A DNA stretch of 58,652 bases from positions 1-58,652 of the IMG/VR virus record IMGVR_UViG_3300032291_002473; one strand, written 5' to 3'. Positions within the stretch are counted from its first letter, which is position 1; each line of letters begins with the position of its first letter. Below the pieces are notes generated by a model. The model saw nothing but the letters and a program-made list of their open reading frames with translations, had not been told where the DNA came from and searched no databases. This stretch comes from a virus. The translations under genes and the position numbers were made by a program. Below, piece by piece: positions 7,801 through 17,327 of this stretch.

Positions 7801-10031
7801 GTCAACTTGATTCTATTAAGCAAGTACCAATTACTCCATCAGAACAAAAGTTAAATTATAATGGTGAAAATATACCTGTTCTTACACGTTCATTTTGGTG
7901 TAATATAAATACACCTATGGGTAATAGACCTGTTCTAGTACCATTAAATGTAATTAATCAGACTCCAGTATTCTTTGGAGGTGATACTTATGTTAATAGA
8001 TACACTGAAAAGAATAACATGTTCTTTTTCTATGATTGGTTATACGGCCAACCAGATGGATATGAGTATAACTATATTTTAAGAAGCATGATTGCTGAAC
8101 CAAGATTCTGGGCAAACAGTCAAACATATGATGTAGCAGATTTAACACCTACTTCTTTAACTGATATAATTACTCCACCTCCTGGATTTGGTTTATTACC
8201 AAGATCATATTATCAACTTGATTGGGAAAAATATAATTACCAGGATGATACTGAAGGTAATTATCCAGGATTATTTGGTGTTAAAGAATCTTACTTTTAT
8301 TTAGCTAATTCATCAGTAAGAGATTTCTTTGTTGAGTCAGATGTATTAGTAGATTTTAGACAACCTGGTACTGCGGTATATGAACAACATTATGATCACA
8401 ATACATATACTGATTTACCAGCAATGTTTAATATGAATCCTGAAACTATCACTAAAGGAAACTATTATGCATATGATTATTCATTAAGTATATCAAAAGT
8501 ATTTACTCAATACTTTTCACAAGGTAATTTACAGTCTAGATATTATAATCCTACTGTATCTCAGTTATGTTATACTTACTATCCTGATAGAGTTATATAT
8601 TCATTACCTCAACAAAATGAATCATCTAAAGATTCATGGTTTATATACTTAGTAAATAATTATAAAGAATTTAAAAACAGAATTACTAGTATAAAAGCAT
8701 ATGCTAAAACAGGTATGTTTATTACATTCCAAAATGCTAGTCCTTTAGTGTATCAAGGTGTTGATACTCTTGAGACAGACTTAGGTACTAAACTTACTAT
8801 AGGTGATGGTGGTTTATTTTCTAATCCTCCACAGAATGTGACAATCTCTGATGTTGAGTATGAATATGGTTCATCACAGAATAAATTTGGAGTAATTGCT
8901 ACTCCTGCAGGAATGTATTATATATCTCAAAATCAAGGAAGAGTATTTGCATTTGAAGGGGGTCTTAAAGAAATATCTCAACAAGGTATGAAATGGTGGT
9001 TTAGTTTATTCTTACCATATAAACTTATTGAAGATTTTCCTAATTATCCACATACAGATAACCCTGTTGCTGGTATTGGAACTCAAGCTGTGTATGATAA
9101 CTACAATGGTGTAATATATTTTTGTAAAAAAGATTACCAATTAAGAAAAGACTTACCTGCAAATACAATAGTAGAATATATTGAATCAAGAGATTATTTT
9201 CTAGTAAATGGTAGAAGTAAAGTTGAATTAGGGGATCCACTTATATTTGAAAATGCATCATGGACAAATAGTTATGACCCAAAAAGTAATTTTTGGATTT
9301 CACACCATGACTGGCATCCAGACTTTGTAATACCAGCAAGACAATTTTTTATGTCAACTAAAGGAGGTAAAGTATGGAAACATAATATATCATGTAGCAG
9401 TTACTGTAACTTCTATGGAATTCAATATCCATTTGAGGTTGAGATACCATTAATAACGGGACAAACAATTACTACTCTTAAATCTATGGAGTATTTACTT
9501 GAATGTTATAAGAATAGCACATTTAACTGTGTTGATCAATTCCATGTTCTTGATTTTAATTTTGATAAAGCTGTAGTATATAACTCAGAACAAGTATCAG
9601 GATACTTGAATCTTAACATATTTCCTAAGAATAATATTACACTAGCAAATACATATCCTAAAATAAACCCAACATCTATTGATATCTTATTTGCTAAAGA
9701 GGAAAACAAATATAGATTTAATCAGTTTTGGGATATAACTAAAAATAGAGGAGAGTTCCCAATAGGTTCTAATTATCCTCCTACTGGACCACTAGTTCCA
9801 GGTACTACAGTTCTTGCTGGTAATTATACTCAAGAAGTAATATGGAATACGCAGTCTAATGGTTATATTAAAACATTAAACTCAACAAATTTAGATTATA
9901 ACAAGACTCAACTTCAAAGAAAAAAATTCAGACACTATTTAAATTTCTTATATTTGAGCAAGGCAGATTCTAAAGATGTAAACATGATAGTTAAAATTAG
10001 TAATAGTAAAAATCAAATATCACTTAGATAA
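4827..10031 (+). CDS. Crassvirus stump/muzzle tail-tip protein
   Basis: A 1734-residue protein that begins after a short polar leader with FIKGLNKDSDPTF and DGMWTHARNA (about residues 17-41), the hallmark start of the large crAss-like tail stump (muzzle) protein that closes the distal end of the tail. The chain is Tyr/Asn/Gly-rich and mostly beta, as expected for a tail-tip assembly. One hydrophobic segment at about 703-726 (LLADAVVIVAILAGVIETAI) and an Ala/Gly stretch (AAAGTAAIAGAIG, about 797-809) could be buried or membrane-interacting. The length is in the range known for these proteins. It follows three tail-type genes, and its stop codon overlaps the next ATG (TAATG at 10029-10033). Family assignment is confident; mechanistic detail is family knowledge. 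Confidence 0.85.
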   Translation: MAKKNIQDTSQNKTNTFIKGLNKDSDPTFITDGMWTHARNAVNNTKEGGLGTLSNETSNIYCVEAGATLPGKKYIIGTVHLYSDKYILFTVAYPTNGVGSPTGHEIGLFEEDTCKYRPIVQDACLNFDKRYLITGASREKEDCSWAVYFADGNNPDRYLNIGDDALWPASDYIWIGNNTYSNGTAATLQWPGVAWNQNCQTINDCIICTDLTTLNCEDIRLARLMQTPTLQIKSGVGGGVLRNGSYFAVIAYTIKGQKVTDYFSPSNTQPLWNVDDVSSCIDIFITADSVHFDEFELVVVQIINQGAVAKRIGLYSTKTSVVHLDQIKDDLITIPIEQIPLRGPVYETSDQITEVNNYLLRIAPRSKFDFNYQPLANQIQAQWVSVEYPADYYVQGGSNTSYLRDEVYAFFIRWIYSTGDKSASYHIPGRAPIDFNVPGGGTLPEISPLSDQNAINTDDRVFEVYNTATANAASGTLPDGGIIKAQGTMGYWESTEKYPDNKDEVWNTSSHCWTGTTDPQFDLCGKPIRHHKFPDNITNGSNLTNHYAQGGQSIRLMGVVFNNIILPKDNDGLDIPGIVGYEILRGSREGNRSIIAKGMLNNLRGYDIKGNNTAGRKGLYPNYPFNTITPYSSSIGGHVAGNNDPYIRLKNDRLQDIPSNMVTFHSPDTNFRNPFLSVTELKLYGSVSGTSVQYFQEPDQHPNFKLLADAVVIVAILAGVIETAIQNGGKWSITESTNGPATGGGDISAAAARTAGSIFQPLKSAYDVAINQYFTLGGYLVDSLNPLGNFIYDGFNTPFQAAAGTAAIAGAIGINGKTYSKEIPKYKYAGPIGLLNYLQQSIFYFAEGANTAIRLFYTFIPYRQYALQAIAEGFYNNFNPPNLSQVQRFNIEDSFYLKNNIQNVKSFSGINYVINNLKRQTTVTLRTSSKNSTIGGPAFITGPTADKSLVTLGTAVKAGLPVNTTDKKSNQFNVPIASQYGGIKVRLRNQYGQLDSIKQVPITPSEQKLNYNGENIPVLTRSFWCNINTPMGNRPVLVPLNVINQTPVFFGGDTYVNRYTEKNNMFFFYDWLYGQPDGYEYNYILRSMIAEPRFWANSQTYDVADLTPTSLTDIITPPPGFGLLPRSYYQLDWEKYNYQDDTEGNYPGLFGVKESYFYLANSSVRDFFVESDVLVDFRQPGTAVYEQHYDHNTYTDLPAMFNMNPETITKGNYYAYDYSLSISKVFTQYFSQGNLQSRYYNPTVSQLCYTYYPDRVIYSLPQQNESSKDSWFIYLVNNYKEFKNRITSIKAYAKTGMFITFQNASPLVYQGVDTLETDLGTKLTIGDGGLFSNPPQNVTISDVEYEYGSSQNKFGVIATPAGMYYISQNQGRVFAFEGGLKEISQQGMKWWFSLFLPYKLIEDFPNYPHTDNPVAGIGTQAVYDNYNGVIYFCKKDYQLRKDLPANTIVEYIESRDYFLVNGRSKVELGDPLIFENASWTNSYDPKSNFWISHHDWHPDFVIPARQFFMSTKGGKVWKHNISCSSYCNFYGIQYPFEVEIPLITGQTITTLKSMEYLLECYKNSTFNCVDQFHVLDFNFDKAVVYNSEQVSGYLNLNIFPKNNITLANTYPKINPTSIDILFAKEENKYRFNQFWDITKNRGEFPIGSNYPPTGPLVPGTTVLAGNYTQEVIWNTQSNGYIKTLNSTNLDYNKTQLQRKKFRHYLNFLYLSKADSKDVNMIVKISNSKNQISLR

Positions 10032-12502
10032 TGGGATTTAATAAGAAAGTATTATCTAAAGCTGTATCAGAATTAGGTAAAGCAAAAGCACCAGCAAAGC
10101 CAAGAGACATAACTGTTGATCCAAAGGGTTACTGGAATCCTGCTAATCAAGGAAAACCAGTAAGAATACCTGGTAATGGAGATCCAAAAGGAGTTCCTAT
10201 TACAATGGGTTCAGATCCTAAAACAGGACAATCTGTACCTTTTCCTGTATGGGCTCAACCTAATGTTGGTCCTGGTGTTGCAATGCAAAAAGGTCAAGAT
10301 TATTATTTTCCAGGAGCATCTTATGTTGATGAAACACCAATAGCTAAGAAAGGTGGTACTCTTAAAAGTAAGAAGTACTCTAAGAGTATGTCTGCTACTA
10401 ATAAACTATTTACTAAGAATAAATTATTCCAAAATAAAAAGAGTAAGATATTTGATCCTAATGCTAAGTTTAAGTCAGGTGGTTCTAAATTGGGTCCTAT
10501 TAATCTTGATCCAAATCCATTAAGTCACTATGAATTAAACTATGGTTTTAATCTACCTACTAAACAGGATGGTGGAGATATTGATGGTGAAGAACTAGAA
10601 CTTACTGATGAAGAAATACAAGCATATAGAGATGGTGGTTATGTAGTAGAAGAAGTAGCTGAATATGAAGAAGGAGGTTATGTACAACATGAACTTGCTA
10701 AAGCTCAAGGTGGTAAAACAGTTTACTCAGGAGTTGATTATGGTTTAAAAGGTCCATCAAGTCCTAAGCCAAAAGTTAAAAAAACAGATACTTCACCTTC
10801 AGTAGCTAATGCTAAAAAATTAGAGCAGTTTTATAAATTACAAGAACAGAAAAAACAACAAGCTACTGCTAAACAAAAGGAACTTGAGTTAATGAAACGT
10901 ATGCCTAAAACTCAAGTAAGTGATAATACACGTACAGTAACTCCTAAGCAAGCAGTAAGTGATATAAATAATGCTGCAATAATTAATTCACCACAATATA
11001 AAGCAGAACAAAAAGCTAAAAAAGATGCTCAAGCTGCATTTGAAAGAGAGCAGTGGAAAAAATATAATAAAGCATCTACAATGGAAAAAATTGTAGATAG
11101 AACTCAGGCTGCTTTATCACAACCATTACTAATGGCTACTAATGCAATATCAGGTGATCAGGCTTATATACCAGGTATGCATGAAGGATTAATGAATACA
11201 GAAAGTCCTGACTATGATAAATGGTTGGCAGCAACTAAACAAACAAGAGGTTTAAGTGTTAATGATGCATTTAATGTTATTAATCCTGGAAACTGGGCAG
11301 CACATGCATCTGAAGAAGTTAATAAAGGCAACCTTGCATCTGGTGCTACAGAAATGGGGTTAGGGTTGCTTGGATTAAAAGGTCTTAAAACAGCAAGTGG
11401 TCTTGTTAATGGAAGTGCAAAAATACTTAATAAAGCAGAAGGTAAATTATCTAAATTTATACCTGAAAAAGTTCCTGTTAAACCTTCTGCACCAAGTGTA
11501 CCTAGCGTAGGAGCAGGTAATTTAAATGCAGGATTTTCTCCTGAACTTATTCAAAATGCTATAGGACCTAAGAATAAAGTATTGGCAAATATTGTTGATA
11601 AATCATATGTGCCGGTTTTGAATAAAGGAATGAATAGAATTAGTCCACTAAACTGGGTTCCTGGTTATGGTTCTAAACTTGAAGGAGCTATTAAACCATT
11701 AGGTAATGTAATAGGTAACTCAATTGAAAATGGTAAACTGATAGAATCTAAATCTTTATTTAATAAAGCAAAAGGTTTAGTTAAAAAAGGTACAGATGCT
11801 GACTTAACAACAAAAATTGGTAAAACAAATGCATCAGATATATACTCAGCTAAAATAGATCCTTCAGTAAGTGGTTCTAAATTAGGTCTTGGCTCTGCAA
11901 ATCCACAAGGGTTTGTTGGTAGAAATTTTAGAAAAAGTAATGCATCATACCCTATTCAAAATACATGGGGTACTAACATGAATCAAGTACCTTTGACAGA
12001 TGCCGGTGTATCATTAAACAGAAGATTACCTTTTTCAAATAGGTATGTACCTATTGATAAAGAAAAACTAATGAACAATAAGTTTCAGTGGTCAACTACT
12101 GGAGCAGGTGCACAAAAAATGGCAGAAAAATTTGGTGCAAGTACTTTAGGAACAGGTTTAGGTGTAGGTGCATATATGGGTGCTACATACGATCCAATGG
12201 ATTATGTAGATGATAAAGAAGCTGCTGAACAAATACGTTTAGAAAATGGTGATCCAAATGACTATTTTGATTTACCATCAAGAACTGATGTAATGCTAGA
12301 AGGTGCAAAAAGCGTAATGGGATCACCAACTGAATATTTAAATGAAGGATTTGATCCATATTTTTTAAGAACAGCATCAAGTGCTTTACAAAATGAATAT
12401 AAACAAGGTGGTGTTATAGAAGAGGTTTGGGAAGATGAATTAGATGATCATACTATAGAATTATTAAGAAAAGCAGGATACACAGTTAAAGAACTTGATT
12501 AA
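10031..12502 (+). CDS. Internal/cargo virion protein with xGG motifs
   Basis: An 823-residue protein, Lys/Pro/Gly-rich at the N-terminus, with no enzymatic motif I can recognise. It carries several short motifs of the form (acidic or Gln)-x-Gly-Gly-(beta-branched or aromatic): QDGGD, YRDGGYVVEE, YEEGGYVQHE, AQGGKT and, near the end, KQGGVIEEVWEDELDD. The last two thirds are helix-prone with Gly/Ala segments such as SGATEMGLGLLGLKGLKTAS. It directly follows the muzzle gene, where crassviruses encode proteins stored inside the tail and capsid and ejected into the host, and this is the basis for the cargo call. It shares the GG motif style with the next two genes. The start overlaps the upstream stop by one base. 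Confidence 0.5.
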   Translation: MGFNKKVLSKAVSELGKAKAPAKPRDITVDPKGYWNPANQGKPVRIPGNGDPKGVPITMGSDPKTGQSVPFPVWAQPNVGPGVAMQKGQDYYFPGASYVDETPIAKKGGTLKSKKYSKSMSATNKLFTKNKLFQNKKSKIFDPNAKFKSGGSKLGPINLDPNPLSHYELNYGFNLPTKQDGGDIDGEELELTDEEIQAYRDGGYVVEEVAEYEEGGYVQHELAKAQGGKTVYSGVDYGLKGPSSPKPKVKKTDTSPSVANAKKLEQFYKLQEQKKQQATAKQKELELMKRMPKTQVSDNTRTVTPKQAVSDINNAAIINSPQYKAEQKAKKDAQAAFEREQWKKYNKASTMEKIVDRTQAALSQPLLMATNAISGDQAYIPGMHEGLMNTESPDYDKWLAATKQTRGLSVNDAFNVINPGNWAAHASEEVNKGNLASGATEMGLGLLGLKGLKTASGLVNGSAKILNKAEGKLSKFIPEKVPVKPSAPSVPSVGAGNLNAGFSPELIQNAIGPKNKVLANIVDKSYVPVLNKGMNRISPLNWVPGYGSKLEGAIKPLGNVIGNSIENGKLIESKSLFNKAKGLVKKGTDADLTTKIGKTNASDIYSAKIDPSVSGSKLGLGSANPQGFVGRNFRKSNASYPIQNTWGTNMNQVPLTDAGVSLNRRLPFSNRYVPIDKEKLMNNKFQWSTTGAGAQKMAEKFGASTLGTGLGVGAYMGATYDPMDYVDDKEAAEQIRLENGDPNDYFDLPSRTDVMLEGAKSVMGSPTEYLNEGFDPYFLRTASSALQNEYKQGGVIEEVWEDELDDHTIELLRKAGYTVKELD

Positions 12503-12551
12503 ACTTTTAATGTTTATTGAGTAAACTAAAATTTATTATATTTAATATATA
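12499..12551 (+). promoter_or_regulatory. Hairpin plus A/T motif between cargo genes
   Basis: The stop codon of the upstream gene is part of a small hairpin, TAAAC (12500-12504) with GTTTA (12512-12516) and a 7-base loop. Then comes AAAATTTATTATATTTAATA onward (12528-12551), ending 11 bases before the next ATG. The same hairpin-plus-motif layout occurs at 17257-17311, and the motif alone at 2514-2536. A late promoter or an RNA-processing/translation signal is possible; not decided by sequence. Confidence 0.35.
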
Positions 12552-12562
12552 TTACACATTAT

Positions 12563-14701
12563 ATGAAAAAGAGAGTAAGAGTATATAAAGCTGGTGGTGA
12601 GTCTAACCAACCTACTCAAGAACAAATAGTAAATTATATATCACAAAGAATGTCAGCTGATGATTTTGACGGTGATACAGATACATTAAAAGAAGAATTG
12701 ACTCAAGCAGGTATTGCTGAAGATAATGCTGATGAGTATATAACTTACGTTAGTGATAATTTAGGATTAGAAGATAATAGTCAATCTGAAGAAGAAGCTC
12801 AATTTGCAGCAGAAGAACAAGCAAGAGCACAAGAAGAAGAACAAGCTTTACTTGAAGAACAAGAAGCAGCTGAAGAAGAAGCAAGACAACAACAACTTGC
12901 AGCTATGTACAATACTGATATAGATATGTCAACTACTGAAGATACTCCAGAAGATGAAGCTAACTATATGAAACAAGGTGGTTCTAAACTTAGTAAAAGA
13001 AGTTTTATTAAAGAGTATACTAAGTTTGCTAAAATGGCTAGAGGTGGTGATACACCTAATCCAGGTCCAGATGATGTACTTAATGGTAGAGAAGAGCATG
13101 TTGATGGATTCTTAGATGCTCTTAAGAATACTGCTAACGATGCTGTACTAAGACAAGAAGCAGAAGCTCAATATGGTAGATACCAAAATGGAGGTGCACA
13201 AAAAGATAATGAAAATCTAATGCATCACTTAGGTGCATATGCAACTGGTTTACATGATATATTTTCACAAAATCAAAATATTCAAAATGATGCTCCACAT
13301 GGACAATTTGGTGGTTTTACAGATACTGACTCTGGTTTATATAAGTTTATAGGTGGTGGAGATAATGAATCTGCTGATGAAATGTATCAAGACTCAGATA
13401 TAGATTTTAATCAAGAAGAGTTTGCAAAAGGTGGTTTTAAAATGCCTAAAAGATCTGGTAGACAATATGTACAGGCAGTTAATTCTCCTTACTATACAGC
13501 TACAGGTGAAAGAGCTGTTGCTCCTGATCTTGCAGGTAGACAAGTAACAAGTGTTGATGTAACTAAAAGAGGTTTATTAGGTAATACTAAAGCATATAGA
13601 GTAAATTATGGTAACCAAACTCCATCAAACATATTACCACAAATTAAAATGCCTACTGAAGATGAAGCAAAAGCACTTGATGCTAAATACGCTGCTCAAG
13701 ACAAAAAAGGTAATAGACAACCTGTTGCAGATTGGATGATGAGATCTGGGATACCAGGTATTAAACAAATGGGAGCACGTATGACTAGGTCAGGAATGGT
13801 ACCTGAAATACCTCAAGGTGCACAACCTACAACTCCTGTTGCAACACAAGCAGGTAATACTCCTTATTATCCTCCAATGGATGCACGTGCTCAAAGAAGA
13901 GAAAGAAGAGATGATGCACAACTTAATAGATTTTTAGGTGATAATAAAACAGATGTATTTAATGATCCAAAAGAAGTTGCAAGAATACAAAGTAAGATAC
14001 CTGGTTATAAACCATTTGGTGATACAGATAAAGCAAAAGAAATAGCTAACCAAGCTTCTTCTTTAATTAATAAACAAAAAGAATATGGTGGAGATGTTTC
14101 TATTCCTGAAGTATATAGAGCACAAATAGGTACTGAAGTAGGTTTTGATCCTAATGCTAATAACATGAGTATTAGTAATCTTCAAGGTTATTTTGATAAA
14201 GCCCCTACAAAAGATGTAACTGGTAATCAAATTCAAGCTACAGTACCTGAAAGTATGCAGCCAGATAATATTACTATGGATCCTAATCAACTAAATAACA
14301 AATTTTCTACTGAAGCACTAGATAATTACTCACAAGATTTTCAAGTTAAAAAAGATAGAAGCAATCTAAGTGCTAATCTTACAGCAGCTTCATATTTAGT
14401 AAAAGGTATTGCAGATCAAGCAAATCAAATTAATGCTAAAAAACAAGAGAATGAGATGATAAATAATTTAAAGTCAGCTGAATCTAATTTTGGTATTAGT
14501 AATGAAGATAAGAGAGGTGATTATGATCAAGCTGGTAATTTTAGACCTGATGATACTGGATTTAAAGATGTTTCAAGATATGGTGGTGGTATTTATGCTA
14601 TGGGTGGGAACACTATGGATGAAGATAAAAACATTAGATATATGACTCAAGAAGAAATAGATGACTTCAGGGCTAATGGAGGAGAATTAGAATATTTATA
14701 A
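12563..14701 (+). CDS. Internal/cargo virion protein, acidic Gln/Glu-rich with xGG motifs
   Basis: A 712-residue protein. Residues about 60-115 form a very acidic Glu/Gln/Ala coiled-coil-like region (EEEAQFAAEEQARAQEEEQA). The centre has repeated Gly-Gly motifs in similar contexts: KAGGES, MKQGGSKLSKRSF, ARGGDTPNPG, YQNGGAQ, AKGGFKMPKRSGR, EYGGDV, RYGGG and ANGGELEYL at the extreme C-terminus. The GG motifs recall those of the flanking genes, which suggests a shared processing site, binding motif or structural turn. No membrane segment or enzyme signature is seen. Position in the cargo block between the muzzle and RNA polymerase genes supports an ejected or tail-lumen protein. An A/T-rich motif just upstream (12528-12551) may mark an independent start of transcription. 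Confidence 0.5.
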   Translation: MKKRVRVYKAGGESNQPTQEQIVNYISQRMSADDFDGDTDTLKEELTQAGIAEDNADEYITYVSDNLGLEDNSQSEEEAQFAAEEQARAQEEEQALLEEQEAAEEEARQQQLAAMYNTDIDMSTTEDTPEDEANYMKQGGSKLSKRSFIKEYTKFAKMARGGDTPNPGPDDVLNGREEHVDGFLDALKNTANDAVLRQEAEAQYGRYQNGGAQKDNENLMHHLGAYATGLHDIFSQNQNIQNDAPHGQFGGFTDTDSGLYKFIGGGDNESADEMYQDSDIDFNQEEFAKGGFKMPKRSGRQYVQAVNSPYYTATGERAVAPDLAGRQVTSVDVTKRGLLGNTKAYRVNYGNQTPSNILPQIKMPTEDEAKALDAKYAAQDKKGNRQPVADWMMRSGIPGIKQMGARMTRSGMVPEIPQGAQPTTPVATQAGNTPYYPPMDARAQRRERRDDAQLNRFLGDNKTDVFNDPKEVARIQSKIPGYKPFGDTDKAKEIANQASSLINKQKEYGGDVSIPEVYRAQIGTEVGFDPNANNMSISNLQGYFDKAPTKDVTGNQIQATVPESMQPDNITMDPNQLNNKFSTEALDNYSQDFQVKKDRSNLSANLTAASYLVKGIADQANQINAKKQENEMINNLKSAESNFGISNEDKRGDYDQAGNFRPDDTGFKDVSRYGGGIYAMGGNTMDEDKNIRYMTQEEIDDFRANGGELEYL

Positions 14702-14712
14702 TATTGTGAATT

Positions 14713-17262
14713 ATGTACTTTAAAGTAAAAATAACTAAAAGATTACCACAAGCAAAATCGGGAGGTTTTACAGGTAACAATTTAAATAAACAAGTAATTA
14801 GTTTTGGTGGAGCTGATATGAATGCTGCATCAAGACATCTTGAGAATACTAGATATTTAAAACAAGTTCCAAGAGATGAAGCTAATCTAGAAGCTGAAGG
14901 TGGGGAAACCGCATTTGGTGATATCAATGGTGATGGATTCACTGAGCATATGATCATCAGTGGTAAAAGACATCATGAAGGCGGTGTACCTTTAAACCTA
15001 CCGGATGGTACATTTATCTTTAGTGATACTGCAGCAATGAAAATTACTGATTGTAATATTCTAAAAATGTTTGCTAAAGCATGTGGTAAAAAAGGATATA
15101 CTCCTGCTGAATTAGCAAAGCCATATGATGTTAATAAGTATAGAAAGATATTAGAAGATCCTAACTCAGATAAAGTAGATAAAAAAACTGCTGAGTTAAT
15201 GATTAAAAATATTAATCTTAAACTTGGTGCATTAGCATTAGCTCAAGAAGCTAAAAAAGGATTCCCTCAAGGTATACCAGAAGTTGCTATTCCTTATATG
15301 CAAGCAATGGGTATCAAAGAAGAAGACTTAATACCAGAAAAACCACAAGCAGAAGCTCAAGTTAATCAACAAGCTATGCAAAACCCATATGAAAATCAAG
15401 GTATGGGTCCCCAATCTCCTGAAGAAGAGATGATGGAAGTACCTCCTATGGCTCAATACGGTATGATGACAGGTGATTATAGTTATCCTGGACAACAATT
15501 ATACAGAAACGGTGGTTCACTAGATAGATATCAAAGTAAAGGTGAAGTAAAAAATAAAGTTTACAGTAAAGAGAACTTACCTAAAGATGCTATCATAAGA
15601 GAAAGAATTACTACTGATACTAGAGCCGGTGACTATGTTAAACAAGAAGATGGAACATACAAGAAAGTAACAGCAGCAACACTTGGTAAAAATCCTACAG
15701 CAGATACAAAATCTTTAGGTATATCTGTAGAAGAATTTAAAAAACAATCTCCTGAGAATGCTCAACTTATTGAAGATGCTAATGCAATTATTGCAAAAGG
15801 TATTAAAGCTGGTGGTATCACTACAGATAAAAAAGGTAATATAAAAATTACAGGTAAGTGGGATGGTAACTTTAGAGATAGAGTAAAATTATCAAGAGCT
15901 CTTAATGCTACTAATGCTAAAGGTGTATTAGGTACTGATAAATATAAAGTTGTTAGTCAAGGTGCAACAGGTCCTTATTCTAAATTAAACAATGGTAAAC
16001 TTAAAGGTTCTGGTTCATTTGTTGCAGGATTTACTCCTGACTTATATGAGCAAAGATTTATATATGAGCAAGCTAAAGGTTTAGGTATGACAGATGATGA
16101 AGCATTTGATGAAGTTGACCGTATACAAAAAGATCCTAAATTAAAAGCACAAGCTAGAAGACAATTTGCAGGTACTCTTGGAATTAAAGATGTACCAGAA
16201 GATGATAAAGCATTATTATCAGAAGATTTCTATAAAAAGAATTATGCTGATGTTACAAAAGGTATTGAAAATTCATTAGGTGAAGGTGAATATAGACCAT
16301 CAATGGGTAATGATATATTAGGTGGAATTGAGCATTTTGATGCAATAGGTGGTAAACCAGAGTTTCAATATGAAAATGAAGAAGCTGTAAGTACTGATAA
16401 AGATGAAGAAGCTAATACAACTACTCAAGAAGAAACTCCAGAAGCTCCTTATCAAAATAATCCAGAATGGTGGTTACAAGATAAAGTAAATATGGGACTT
16501 GCTGCTGGTGATTATTTTGATGTAGATAAAGCTTTACCGTGGGCAGCAAGATATGAACCACAATTAATGTCTCCTACATTTTATGACCCTACAAGAGAAC
16601 TTGCAGCTCAGTCTGAACAAGCTAATATTGCTAATCAAGCTTTAGCTCAATTTACAGGACCACAAGCATTATCTGCTAGATCAGCATCTATTCAAGGACA
16701 AGGTGCTAAACAAGCCGCAGATACATTATCAAGATATAATAATCTTAATGTTGGTGTTGCTAATCAGTTTGAAGGTAACAATGCACAGATTGCTAATGAA
16801 GCTCAAAGATTTAATCAAGCACAGAACAAACAATTGTATGATCAAAATGTAATTGCAAATCAACAGTTTAAAAATACTAAACGTGCATTAAGACATAATC
16901 TAGGTGATGCTTTTAATACAGGTACTACTAATATGATGAAGACAGATGCAATGAATCAGATGTATCCTCAGTATGCAGTAGATCCAAGAAGTGGTGGTAG
17001 AATGCATTTTACTAAAAATAAAAATATTAAACCTACTGATGAAATGAGTTTAGATGAATATGCAATGCAATTACAAAACTCTAAGTTAGATCCTGAGTCA
17101 CAACAAATATTATTAAAAGATCGTATTAAAAGATATAATAATAGTGGTACTGGTGATGCCGTTGATCCAAATATGATAGCAGCTCAGTATGGTAAAAAAG
17201 GTGGAACAACTCAAATGGCTTATGTAATGGGTTCTAATGTATTTCCTTTCATGTTCTACTAA
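14713..17262 (+). CDS. Conserved crassvirus virion (cargo/structural) protein
   Basis: An 849-residue protein. Its N-terminal 130 residues hold a recognisable phage domain: DEANLEAEGGETAFGDINGD, then GKRHHEGGVPLNLPDGTFIF and SDTAAMKI (about 55-118). Versions of this domain (EAE-GGET ... K-H-x-GG-x-P-L-N-x-P ... F-I-F-S-D) recur in large virion proteins of crAss-like and related Bacteroidota phages. A basic helical part follows (NKYRKILEDPNSDKVDKKTA), then a long disordered Gln/Glu/Pro-rich middle, and a C-terminal Gln/Asn-rich helical region (QSEQANIANQALAQFTGPQA and onward, about 632-730). Its start lies 11 bases after the previous stop, so both are probably co-transcribed. It has GG motifs like its two upstream neighbours. 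Function inside the virion is inferred from context. Confidence 0.55.
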   Translation: MYFKVKITKRLPQAKSGGFTGNNLNKQVISFGGADMNAASRHLENTRYLKQVPRDEANLEAEGGETAFGDINGDGFTEHMIISGKRHHEGGVPLNLPDGTFIFSDTAAMKITDCNILKMFAKACGKKGYTPAELAKPYDVNKYRKILEDPNSDKVDKKTAELMIKNINLKLGALALAQEAKKGFPQGIPEVAIPYMQAMGIKEEDLIPEKPQAEAQVNQQAMQNPYENQGMGPQSPEEEMMEVPPMAQYGMMTGDYSYPGQQLYRNGGSLDRYQSKGEVKNKVYSKENLPKDAIIRERITTDTRAGDYVKQEDGTYKKVTAATLGKNPTADTKSLGISVEEFKKQSPENAQLIEDANAIIAKGIKAGGITTDKKGNIKITGKWDGNFRDRVKLSRALNATNAKGVLGTDKYKVVSQGATGPYSKLNNGKLKGSGSFVAGFTPDLYEQRFIYEQAKGLGMTDDEAFDEVDRIQKDPKLKAQARRQFAGTLGIKDVPEDDKALLSEDFYKKNYADVTKGIENSLGEGEYRPSMGNDILGGIEHFDAIGGKPEFQYENEEAVSTDKDEEANTTTQEETPEAPYQNNPEWWLQDKVNMGLAAGDYFDVDKALPWAARYEPQLMSPTFYDPTRELAAQSEQANIANQALAQFTGPQALSARSASIQGQGAKQAADTLSRYNNLNVGVANQFEGNNAQIANEAQRFNQAQNKQLYDQNVIANQQFKNTKRALRHNLGDAFNTGTTNMMKTDAMNQMYPQYAVDPRSGGRMHFTKNKNIKPTDEMSLDEYAMQLQNSKLDPESQQILLKDRIKRYNNSGTGDAVDPNMIAAQYGKKGGTTQMAYVMGSNVFPFMFY

Positions 17263-17311
17263 ACTTTTTAGGTTTAGTAAACTTATAAAATTTTAATATA
17301 TTTACAGTATA
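17257..17311 (+). promoter_or_regulatory. Stop-codon hairpin plus A/T motif upstream of next cargo gene
   Basis: An 8-bp perfect stem, TACTAAAC (17257-17264) with GTTTAGTA (17272-17279), has loop TTTTTAG and includes the TAA stop of the upstream gene. It is followed by AAAATTTTAATATATTTACA onward (17287-17311), 16 bases before the ATG at 17328. There is no run of T after the stem, so it is not a classical terminator. The arrangement copies that at 12499-12551. Confidence 0.4.
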
Positions 17312-17327
17312 GACAAACATTAACATT

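Noticed and set aside
17257-17279. Hairpin as a rho-independent terminator
   Set aside because: Stem is A/T-rich and no T-run follows; the next gene is in the same operon direction, so it was kept only as a possible regulatory element.
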